Source: Medicago truncatula (taxonomy: Eukaryota > Streptophyta > Magnoliopsida > Fabales > Fabaceae). Taken from it: a stretch of DNA of 64,000 nt. Location of the stretch: the NCBI RefSeq assembly GCF_003473485.1, contig NC_053046.1, forward strand, positions 43,671,832 through 43,735,831. The letters run 5' to 3'. Shown piece after piece: positions 55,330 to 64,000 of the stretch (position 1 is its first letter; the number at the start of each line of letters is the position of its first letter). The translations under genes and the position numbers were made by a program. The notes under the pieces are model-generated. The model searched no databases, was not told the DNA's origin, and saw nothing but the letters and a program-made list of their open reading frames with translations.

Positions 55330-56650
55330 TATGATAATAAGAAGCACCAGTTGAGTAGTACTATTTCATTTGTTTGTGGTAATCAATTCTTCATCATATA
55401 CACCAAATTCAAATATTAGCAATTTGTTTGTTTGTTTATTCTTCTTGACTTCTTGTCTATTTGTTTTTCCTCCCAACATTGTTTCTTATTTTTCCCAATA
55501 ATATTGTTGTCGTATTTAAATATAGAGTTTAATAAACATATTGTGAATACATTGTAATGTATTAACATTCATCTAATGAGATATGACTATGTTTTCATGG
55601 ATCACACTACTAATTTTTAACCACCTTTTAAAGGACAGGTTAATGGTTATGTCACAATTTGAACCACCTTTAAAAGGTCAGGTTATGTCACAATATTGAA
55701 CTGTTATTAGATGTCCTTCAAATCATTAAATATATTAATTAAATATTAATTGACGAGAGCTTATAATAAGCATGGATTATTCAGGCAGGAAATAAGGATG
55801 AATTATTGTCCTTTATTTATTTATTTATTTATTTAAAGTTTAGTTTGAACTTTGAAGCCCTATGGAATTTTTTGACTTTTGAGGATGAGAACATTTCATT
55901 TTACTTTGTTTGGTATTTTCTAATCGCCGAATATTGTTCCCCACTTCTATCCTGGTCTATCATCTTTCATTCTTGTGTTGCTATGGAGTAAAATTTAAAT
56001 AGATTGATATTTATGCAAATAATTTGTGATAACTTTTGATACAATTTTTTTATTTGTTAAGAAGACAAAAACAAAGAGATTGTAAAAATACAATAAAAGT
56101 ATGAGATAGTTGTGCCAAAATAATTATTATCGTCTTTGCTAAAGAGTGAGCTACATAATTTATAAAAGAACTAAGAAGTGTCTAGCAAGAATTCAATATG
56201 GCTTCCAATTCAGAGACATGGTCGATTTGAAAACCCAGTGACTTGCAACTAGCCGAGTCGACTTTTAGAGGAAGTAGCCATAATAATTTGGAGTTTGACT
56301 GAGAGGTAATTCAAGTTTGACAAAAAATTATTTAACTCGAAAATCGTATTCATGTTATCTTAAACGATTCATCTTTTTCAACAACTTATTAATATCAATT
56401 ACTTGGTTAAATTCTTAATGAATTGTTTTCTCTAGAGAGCTTGGTTGGTGAGCTAAGGAACATTGAAAGATATTTAAAAAGGTCACGCGATTGATCTCCA
56501 AAAATAAACATTTTTCACTCCTCTCTATAACAATTTACTAACAACTACATTTGTAATACACTTTAATTATCCACATAGTAGTATTGTTAGTGTAGTTGTC
56601 ACCATTCAATTGGACTTCAACCCTTCTATAAGATGTAACTTTGGGAGTTG
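55330..56650. other. Intergenic, nothing recognised
   Basis: A duplicated word pair (TTAAAGGACAGGTTA and TTTAAAAGGTCAGGTTATGT) lies at 55625-55690 and an (ATTT)n tract at 55815-55836. No gene. Confidence 0.35.
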
Positions 56651-56661
56651 TTTATTTTTTA

Positions 56662-57192
56662 GGGTTAATGTGTCTTTATCCCCTGTAATTTGGACGAGTT
56701 TCGGTTTTTCTCCTGTAAAAAAAGTTTAGATTCCAACCCTGTAAAATAAGATTCTTTGATTTTAGCCCCTGACCCATGTGAAAGTGCAGAATTGCTGACG
56801 TGGCGAGCTGAGTGGCATGTTGACTGTGCATATCTGATTATGTGGCGTGCTGATTATATAATTAATTTTGTTTTTCATTTTTTTAAAGGTACACATGACA
56901 TTTGTGCCTATTTTTTTTTAATCCGGATTTTTTTTATTACGAATAATATTTTTCAAAAATCCAAAATTTATAATTTACAAAAAATATATATTTCAAAATT
57001 TTTATTTCGAAAAAAAATTCAAATTATTTTCGAAAATTTGGAAATAATATTTTTCGAAATTTAAAACAGATTTTTTTTTCCAAAAAAAGTTTTTTAAATT
57101 TTCTCAATAAAAAAAAATCTGGAATGTATTTATTTAAAAATTTAGGAAAATTCAGATTTTTATTCCAATTTTTTTTTTACGATGTGTTACAG

Positions 57193-57230
<38 letters not shown>

Positions 57231-57641
57231 CCCAAAAAATTATATAAAAAATAAAAAAATTCCTAAACTTATTGTATTTTGAGAATTTTAAAAAAATTCG
57301 AAAAAAGTAATATTAATTTTTTTATTTTTTGAAAAAAATCCAAAATTTTTTTCTTTTGAAAATTAATTTTCAGTTTTTTCTATTTTTTATCTTTTTAAAA
57401 TTAATTTTTTAAACCATTACACACATGTCAGGTTTAAAAAAAATTAAAATTAAAATAATTACACAGTGGCGTGCCACGTCAGCGACTAGATGGGGTCAGG
57501 GGTGTTTTGTGGAGAATCTTCATATTACAGGGGTGTTTTGTGGAGAATCTTCATATTATAGGGTTGGAATCTAAACTTTTTTTTTTTACAGGAGAAAACC
57601 GGAACTCGCCCAAATTACAATGGGTAAAGACATATTAACCC
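56662..57641. mobile_element. Mutator-type non-autonomous element, 980 bp
   Basis: The left end GGGTTAATGTGTCTTTATCC and the complement of the right end GGGTTAATATGTCTTTACCC lie in arms of about 110 bp that share GTTTAGATTCCAACCCT. Flanking 9-mers are TATTTTTTA (56653-56661) and TATTTTTGA (57642-57650), 8/9. The interior is made of AT-rich simple sequence and a (TA)n. A 36-bp tandem duplication (GGGGTGTTTTGTGGAGAATC...) lies in the right arm near 57500-57560. Confidence 0.75.
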
Positions 57642-57652
57642 TATTTTTGATG

Positions 57653-60030
57653 GAGAATTGTTGTTCACACATTTGATAAGGCTGAGAAACACGAGTAAAA
57701 TACATTTTTGCCCCATCGGCAGTTAACTGCCGAGGCGTGCTGAACATAAACAGAGGCAGAAACACAAACATATTAGTTTCTAAACTTCTCTAAAAAATTC
57801 TCAATTTCTTTCCAATCTGCACCAAAGCCATTCTACGAATTGCAAGCAAATCAACTGCACATTATCACAAGCAAGTTGTATCAATCATTTTAATGATAAT
57901 GTTGGTTTGTTTAGGTTTATTTTAAAAAAAAAATAAAAATTAGAGTAGTTTGCATGTTGTTAGGGTTAATTTTAAAATTGACAATTTGATGATTGCATGT
58001 GTAGTTTATGAATTGATAAATGAATGTAGTTGTTGCCTATGTTGTTAAAATCATAATGTGGCTTTGAATGGTGGCAAATGAACATAATTTGAATATGTTT
58101 TATACTTTGCACACAAAGTGTTTGATCAAATGCCTCAATGAAATTTATATTGATTATTTAGTTAGTTTAGGTTATGGAAATGATAGAAATGATGTTAATT
58201 ATAGTTTGGTTAAGTGTATATTGATTTTTTAGTTAGTTAAGGTTACGAGAATTATGATGAACACAAATGATTAAGTGTATATAAATGATTAAGTGTATGT
58301 TAATTATTGAATGATGTTTAGGTTATTATGGAAATGATGGACATAAATCTTATTGTAATGATGAATATATTGAATGATTTTAAGTTATGAAAATGATGTT
58401 CATTGTTGTACTTTTAATGTGTTTGATTATGTTTATGTTTAGTTTAGGTTTAATGTGTTTGATTAGGTTATGGAAATGATGTTAATCTTTTAATTTTTTG
58501 TGTAGATATGTCTGATCAGAACCCGGTTGATCCATCTAAGATGATTGGTGGTAGGCATGCGATGACTCAAAGCCACCGGAAGGAGAGACAAAGCGGGCAC
58601 ATCCCAAAGAGGGGAAGAGGTCGGAGGGTGGATGGTTCAGGGAGTTCGCAGGAGGCTGCTCAGGCCACACAACCTGAAGAGTCGCAGGTGGTTGATCCGA
58701 GCCAGCATGTGGAGTATCTGAATTATAAATGTGAACCTTAAATCTTATTTTTTTGTTATATTTTTCGTGCGTAATAATTTATAAATGTAATTTGTTTGGT
58801 TTGTGTAGACATGATTTTTGGCGCATTTTCCTGGCTTTTAGAATGTTGATCCCAACACCGACTATATGGAAAACTATCTGGTTGCGGCGAGGTGGAAGCT
58901 ACAAAAGGGTCATGGAGAAGGGGTGACGTATCACTCATTGCTTGATCGTATTCAGTTTGATAACGCATGCTGGAGGCCGTACGAAGAGCACATGGAGATC
59001 CAGGATTTTGAGGAGGTTTTCTGGTATTCAGGCTGGATTATGTGCGGTGTTCATAGGGTGTACCGTCACTTGCCCGAGAGGGTTTTGAGGCAGTACGAAT
59101 ATGTCCAGAGCGTCCCTAGACATCCGACGGATGTTGTAGAGCTGCCACCACCTCAGATTGTGCAGGCATTTGTCGACTTCCGCACTCACACGCTTACAGC
59201 GACCGATTGGGGTGAGCAGGCACAAGAGCAGATATGATAGATGGTGGATGGCTATGTGTTATGGTACACTAAAGTGTTTCACCCTCAGATTTTGCCACCT
59301 CTTCCAGGAGATCTTCCGAGACCAGCAAATGAAGAGCAGATCATTGTAGAGCAGTGGAAGCGGTACGAGGCGAGAAGCTCTCCTGACACAAATGACATGG
59401 TTAGTGTCGCTGTTGCCTACGCTGATGCGCAAATAGGTCAGGAGGAGGTCATGAGCCCTCAACAGTGGTTTCAGGCCATGACCCATGTTAAGGAGCAGAT
59501 CGCGCCGATTTTGACCAGGAGGCGAGGTCGAGGAGGAGGCACCAGCAGCATCAACAGGACTAAGAGTAGTAGTATTTTATGTTTAGGATAGATTTTTAGG
59601 ACTTGGTGTATATTTTCATGACATTTTGTTCGTTTCGTTGTATTTTCATGACATTTGTTACTTTGTTTGTATTTCGATAACATTTTTTTTATGACAATTG
59701 TTCGTTTCCGTATCATATTTTCAATTTCAATTATGTTGGTAATTTTCTTTGATTGACTTTATGAGTTGGCATTGAAATAATGTGTTTACAATGTGTAAAA
59801 ACACATGTAACAGGTTCTGCCTCAAGAGGTTTTGTCATTTTATGGCTTCGGGACGCCTCGACAGTTAACTACCGAGGAAAAATGAAACCGGTGGCAGTTA
59901 ACTACCAAAGTTTTCCTCGGCAGTTAACTGCAGCCGAATTTTTAATTTCTCGACAGTTAGCTACCTAAGGGGCAAAAACGTATTTTACTCATGTGTATCA
60001 GTCTAACCAAATGTGTCAACATCAATTCTC
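57653..60030 (+). mobile_element. Inverted-repeat transposon carrying a plant-mobile-domain gene
   Basis: The left end GAGAATTGTTGTTCACACAT and the complement of the right end GAGAATTGATGTTGACACAT start inverted repeats of about 80 bp (both include GAGTAAAATAC(A/G)TTTTTGCCCC). Just inside lie copies of a palindromic word, (C/T)GGCAGTTAACTGCC(G): one at the left (57719-57734) and four variants at the right (59855-59970). No transposase is present. No clean target duplication is seen; the left neighbour is the right end of the 980-bp Mutator-type element. Confidence 0.65.
58508..59591 (+). pseudogene. Plant mobile domain (PMD/MAIN-like) gene, broken
   Basis: The first part, 58508-58741, starts with ATG and encodes a basic leader (KERQSGHIPKRGRGRRVDGS). 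A likely intron (GTGAACC ... TTTGTGTAG, about 58733-58809) follows. The second part is open from 58866: LLDRIQFDNACWRPYEEHME, FWYSGWIMCGVHRVYRHLPE, RVLRQYEYVQSVPRHP and PPPQIVQAFVDFRTHTLTA, the C-terminal part of the plant mobile domain. Two adjacent stops (TGATAG, 59235-59240) then interrupt it; the same frame stays open from 59241 to 59591 with GYVLWYTKVFHPQILPP and an Arg/Gly tail. PMD proteins occur in transposons and as host genes (MAIN family) acting in silencing. The N-terminal half of the domain is missing, so this is a defective captured gene. Confidence 0.75.
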
Positions 60031-60580
60031 TTTTGTCACTGTTCAATTGGACTTCAACCCTTCTGAAGAAATGAGTTTTTATACCGAAACTTCAAGTTTG
60101 ACAACTTTCAAACCACCAAAAATGAAAATGAAGCTATGTTATTATGTTATGGCATAAAAATATAACGTATTGAAAAGTATCTTCAAATTGACGAAAATGA
60201 GTTATCTCCGAATGACTTATTTGGGGGTAAAATGGTAGGCTTTGTTTAATTCAATCTTCATACATAGATATCCATTTATGACAACATAAATACATTGTAT
60301 TTAATACTAACCAATATGTCCATCTAAAACCGTTAGAATTAACACCACAAAAAAGAAAAACCATCCGATATTAGTATTGGTTTTTTCCTTAAAAAAAAAA
60401 GCTACATCTTTTTAGTACTAACAATTATATGTAGTACAAAAAAAAAAAAATGTATGTATGTATTCTAATAGGCCAATGATATATCCATTTGGAAATCCAT
60501 GTATATACATGTCTTCTACAACTAAAACAAAAGTTTGTAAGTTCTATTTATTAGAAAAAAATAAAAAGAAACAGTTGATA

Positions 60581-60632
60581 GAACATGGAAGATACTTGTA
60601 CCAAAAAAAAAAAAGAACATGGAAGATACTTG
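60581..60632 (+). repeat. Tail-only micro-insertion with 18-bp target duplication
   Basis: GAACATGGAAGATACTTG at 60581-60598 and 60615-60632 flank the 16-bp insert TACC plus 12 A. TACC-An is exactly the 3' end of the complete SINE at 45916-46052, which makes this the clearest member of the set. Confidence 0.8.
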
Positions 60633-60690
60633 CCTTAAAGAAGACACATAAGATGCTTTTTTTAAGGTAGGAAAGGAAACGTAGAAGATA

Positions 60691-60736
60691 ATAGAAATAT
60701 CTCTCAATTCTTTAAAAATATAGAAATATCTCTCAA
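60691..60736 (+). repeat. Tail-like micro-insertion with 17-bp target duplication
   Basis: ATAGAAATATCTCTCAA at 60691-60707 and 60720-60736 flank TTCTTTAAAAAT. The A run is short, so retroposition is less certain here. Confidence 0.55.
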
Positions 60737-60910
60737 GGTGAGATTTATAGCATATTCTTTGGTTTTTTATATGAAAAAGAAGTTTGTAAAAAAAAAAAAT
60801 CTGATATCTTATTGATAAAATCATTATAATTATTAGACTTTGCGATCGAAGTTCCAACCAATTTATACTTTTATTTTTGTAATAAGACTAAAATTATTAT
60901 ATCAACTATG

Positions 60911-60990
60911 CTTTTTTGGTGGTGGTCGGGTTTTCCAACCTCAGACCTTACATATATTATGCATAGTCCTTACCAACTGAGTCAACCGTA
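60911..60990 (-). mobile_element. SINE head, inverted
   Basis: The complement reads GGTTGACTCAGTTGGTAAGG ACTATGCATAATATATGTAA, then GGTTGGAAAACCCGACC, the A box, spacer and a mutated B box of the tRNA-like SINE heads elsewhere in the window. Confidence 0.55.
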
Positions 60991-61419
60991 TTTGTACAAG
61001 AGGATGAAATATCATTATTTTATTCTAATTTCAACCCAAATAAAAAAAAAATAGTCTAACTAAAATTCACTAACAATATTGCTATCACTAATTTTTCTCC
61101 AAACCATTATCCAACTTAGCACCAACTACAAAATTACTTTCTCTAACTTCTAACTTCTAACTTCCACCAAAAACATAAATAAAATTATAAATCTATGCTT
61201 CAACCAAAAAAAGTAAAACACAAAACAAATGAATTTTTTAAAAGAAAGAAAAAAGGTGAATTTGAAATTTCAATTACACACCAACGGCGCACGTTAGCTT
61301 ATTCCAACAACCTCAGTAAAATTCATTTCAAACCAAAGTAAACGCTGTTATAACATTTTATTTCCAATATTCGATTTTTAATGTTTTTTTTTTCTTACCT
61401 TGTCTTTCTAATCCTCGGC

Positions 61420-62437
61420 GATTGTCTTGTCGGAAATTTTCCACTTTTCTTCCAAATCCGACCCACTTCACTTTGGATCCGACCCATTTTCCACTCTCAC
61501 TCAATCTTCAACCTTTACCGAAAACCCATCTCAAATCTCATTGTGAAAAGTTAGATTCAGCTTAGTTTTTTGCTTCAGCTTCAAAGTACACGTGGCGATC
61601 TGGGTCTTCTTCAAATCTCAGTGAGTGTTGTGTTTTTTATGTTTTTTGAATTTTGAATTTTTTTGTTAGCGCTTATTTTTACTGAATCTGGGTGGGGTTT
61701 TGTTTTGTATAATAATAAATCACGAGTATAAATTTTGGAGCTTTTTTATATGGGTTTTCGATTTTTGTTTTGTTTGTTTGTTAAATCTAGCTAAATTAGT
61801 TGTTGACAAAAAAAAAAAGTTTTTTTTATCAGATTTAGTTTTTTTTTTTTTTTTTTTTTGTATCTAAAAATGATGAATTTTGAGATAGTAGTAGTTGATT
61901 TTGAATTTGGAAAGTGGTTGGCTAGTTATGAGATTTAGGAAATAGATGGAAAAGAAAGTGAAACTTTGTGATTTACTGATTTTATATGGAAGATAGAAAA
62001 TTGGGTTTCAACTTTGAATCAACTTAATGCCTTGATCTGTTCATTTTAATCCACAATTTGGATTTGTTTATATGCATGTTTGGAGTTTGGAATCACGGTG
62101 AGTTCGACAAAATCATGTTGGCACCCTGATTTCTTCGAAGCTCAAATGTGTAGTTTTTGTGAGTTCACGGTAGCTCAATGTGATTCGGCCAAACTCGCTA
62201 TGAGTCCAAACATGTAATGTGTCACTTTATTTTGGTGACAAGATTTGTGAATTAGTGTTTCTGATGAGAGTTTTGTTAGATTCAAAAGTAAAATTTCTCA
62301 CTTTTTTTGTTTTGTTTCATTTTAATATTGTAGAAGACATGGAAATGAGGTGGGGTATATGATATTGGAAACGATGTTGGGTTGGTCATAGCTTCTTTTT
62401 CAAGAGCTGTTCAGTTTTGAAGTGATCTGGTTCCTAC
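61420..62437 (+). other. Probable 5' leader and leader intron of the J-domain gene
   Basis: A TCTCA|GTGAGT donor lies near 61619 and a TTTAATATTGTAG acceptor ends at 62333. This fits a non-coding first exon and an intron of about 0.7 kb just ahead of the coding exon, a common layout in plant J-domain genes. The transcription start is not visible. Confidence 0.5.
62339..62391 (+). promoter_or_regulatory. Two overlapping upstream ORFs in the leader
   Basis: ATG at 62339 opens a 7-codon frame ending TGA at 62360-62362. A second ATG at 62359 overlaps that stop (ATGA) and opens a 10-codon frame ending TAG at 62389-62391. Both lie between the inferred intron acceptor and the main ATG at 62438, so they would be on the mature mRNA and could lower translation of the main frame. 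Confidence 0.5.
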
Positions 62438-64000
62438 ATGGAAGCAAATAAAGAGGAAGCACTTAAGGCAATTGAGAATGCCGAGAAGAGATTTTCTCAA
62501 AGAGATTTTGCAGGAGCGAAAAACTATGCTTTGAAGGCTAAAGAGCTTTGTCCTGAGTTGGAGGGTATATCTCAAATGGTGTCAACATTTGATGTTCATA
62601 TTGCTTCTGAGTTCAGACATAATGGCGAAGTAGATTATTATTCGGTTCTCGGACTAAAACCTACTGCGGATAAAGAGGCTGTCAAAAGACAGTATAAGAA
62701 GTTGGCAGTGTTGCTTCATCCAGATAAGAACAAATGTGTTGGAGCTGATGGTGCATTTAAGCTTGTTTCTGAGGCGTGGACTTGGCTCGACAATTCCATG
62801 CGCAGTTCTTACAATCTCAAGAGAAAATATTCTTCTTTTCATGCTCCAGGTTATAACAAATGTTCCAATTTGCCGGCCTCACGTAGTAAACTTGACACCT
62901 TTTGGACAATCTGTACCGCTTGTAAGGTCCAGTATGAATATCTGCGCAAGTATGTGAATAAAAAGCTCTCTTGCAAGAACTGTCGTGGCACTTTTGTTGC
63001 TGTAGAAACTGGGGCAGCCCCAGCAAATGGTTCGTTTCCTTATAGTCCTTTGCCATATGTGCCAGGAAATGGTTATGGAAATCATTCATTTGACGGGGTT
63101 ACGTATGTTCCAACTAATGCTGCCTATTTTAATGGGAATGGGGTCACAGGATACCATTCTGGACACGGTTACGATTATGTTTCAAATGTTTCGTTTCAGC
63201 TGGGATCTGCAGGACTTATCCATCAAAATGGATCGGCGACTACCTTACCTGCTGATTCTGTTTATCGGGTCAATGGAAATGCGAAGAGGGGAAGACCAAA
63301 GGTCAAATCAGGAGCCAATGGAAGGCCTCCAATGGCAGAGACTGTCGTTAATATAAACTCACATGTATTGTTCTCCTGTAATAAACCACAGGAAGTTATG
63401 CCAGATAGACCTTACAAGAAACGTAAAGTTACGGTGGGAGCCAGTTTCAGAAATGGTTATGATGCAAAAGGGTCAAAATGTGCTTTAGAAGCAGTAGTGC
63501 CGAAAGGAAATGACAACATTGGACCAGGCCAGAAGGTTGTCGTCAAAAATGAAGTTCAAACCAAACACTGTTTCATGCCACCTGCATTTGACGCGAGAAA
63601 ATTATTGATCGAGAAGGCCAGGACAGTTATTAGGAAGAAACTGGAAGAGATAAAGTTATCATCTGAAGCTGCAACTCTGAAAGAAAAAGAAAAGGCACAA
63701 GTTGATGTGTGTCAAGTCAAAAGAGAGACATGTAGGAAAGCATCTTTGAATGTTTCAGGTCTTCAATTGGAGCCACACGGGAAAGCTGGTCCGATCTCAA
63801 TAACTGTCCCAGATTCTGACTTTCACGACTTCGATAAAGATAGGACAGAGGAATGTTTCAAGCCAAAGCAAATATGGGCCTTATATGATGAAGAAGACGG
63901 AATGCCGCGATTGTATTGTCTGATCCGCGAGGTTATATCTGTTAATCCATTTAAGATTCATATCAGTTACCTGAGTTCCAAAACAGATAGCGAATTTGGC
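62438..64000 (+). CDS. J-domain protein with DUF3444 (partial, runs off the window)
   Basis: Open from ATG 62438 to the window end: 521 codons, no intron, no stop. Residues 1-60 are the N-terminal helix region typical of this plant family (EEALKAIENAEKRFSQRDFA). Residues 66-131 are a J domain with the HPD motif at 94-96 (LLHPDKNK), which stimulates Hsp70. A CxxC...CxxC ribbon follows (C159, C162, C179, C182: FWTICTACK ... LSCKNCRGTF). The Gly/Asn/Tyr-rich middle leads to an AT-hook-like KRGRPK (283-288) and a strong nuclear signal, KKRKV (327-331). From about 475, PKQIWALYDEEDGMPRLYCL begins DUF3444. The family usually has 650-1100 residues, so the C-terminal part lies beyond the edge. Nuclear location is inferred from the motifs; the client is unknown. 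Confidence 0.92.
   Translation, partial: MEANKEEALKAIENAEKRFSQRDFAGAKNYALKAKELCPELEGISQMVSTFDVHIASEFRHNGEVDYYSVLGLKPTADKEAVKRQYKKLAVLLHPDKNKCVGADGAFKLVSEAWTWLDNSMRSSYNLKRKYSSFHAPGYNKCSNLPASRSKLDTFWTICTACKVQYEYLRKYVNKKLSCKNCRGTFVAVETGAAPANGSFPYSPLPYVPGNGYGNHSFDGVTYVPTNAAYFNGNGVTGYHSGHGYDYVSNVSFQLGSAGLIHQNGSATTLPADSVYRVNGNAKRGRPKVKSGANGRPPMAETVVNINSHVLFSCNKPQEVMPDRPYKKRKVTVGASFRNGYDAKGSKCALEAVVPKGNDNIGPGQKVVVKNEVQTKHCFMPPAFDARKLLIEKARTVIRKKLEEIKLSSEAATLKEKEKAQVDVCQVKRETCRKASLNVSGLQLEPHGKAGPISITVPDSDFHDFDKDRTEECFKPKQIWALYDEEDGMPRLYCLIREVISVNPFKIHISYLSSKTDSEFG

Larger units (their letters stand above)
60040..61400. other. Intergenic, mostly AT-rich
   Basis: Two micro-insertions and an inverted SINE are listed separately. 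The part from about 61250 has promoter-like character for the J-domain gene. I see no other gene. Confidence 0.35.

Noticed and set aside
59235..59240. Stop-codon readthrough in the PMD gene
   Set aside because: Two adjacent stops (TGA TAG) and the absence of the N-terminal half of the domain make a pseudogene far more likely.
1..64000. CRISPR arrays, bacterial operons or phage genes
   Set aside because: Spliced plant genes, SINEs, LINEs and Helitrons show a plant nuclear origin; the tandem repeats seen are microsatellites or transposon parts.

Overview
The window looks like nuclear DNA of a legume, most likely Medicago (M. truncatula or a close relative). It is very AT-rich, its genes carry plant introns, and it holds many plant transposons (tRNA-derived SINEs, L1-type LINEs, Helitrons, Mutator-type and Stowaway-type elements). 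The best-recognised genes are plant regulators. The species is inferred, not proven.

Layout. (1) 1.4-6.2 kb, + strand: the SAP/SLB1 F-box gene that controls organ size, two exons around a 3.4-kb intron. (2) 6.2-17.3 kb: no intact gene; several MITEs, a locally duplicated 350-bp segment, a TRIM-like LTR pair and two truncated LINEs. (3) 17.8-21.4 kb, - strand: HY2, phytochromobilin synthase, eight coding exons. (4) 21.6-25.7 kb: a fold-back element and a decayed LINE (RT/zf-RVT/RNase H). (5) 25.7-45.4 kb: a segmentally duplicated block with three near-identical copies of a four-exon gene at 27.6, 37.2 and 43.8 kb. Each encodes a predicted secreted protein of about 182 residues made of two tandem repeats, one repeat per exon. 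I do not recognise the family. The copies are mixed with Helitrons, a LINE with a long open frame, a 1.7-kb Mutator-type element and two fold-back elements embedded in (TA)n. (6) 45.4-54 kb: gene-poor, with SINEs. (7) 54.05-54.55 kb, + strand: SNE/SLY-type F-box gene of gibberellin signalling, single exon. (8) 55-60 kb: transposons, including a 2.4-kb inverted-repeat element carrying a broken plant-mobile-domain gene. (9) 61.4-64 kb, + strand: a J-domain/DUF3444 gene that runs off the right edge.

The single-copy genes are unrelated in function (organ size, light-sensor chromophore, gibberellin response, co-chaperone) and show no sign of acting as a unit. The two most unusual things are the three-copy secreted two-repeat family, whose third copy is a patchwork of the other two (gene conversion), and a dozen tiny 12-24-bp insertions. 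Each tiny insertion ends in an A run (or starts with a T run) and is flanked by a 12-19-bp target duplication; they look like retroposon insertions cut down to the tail.
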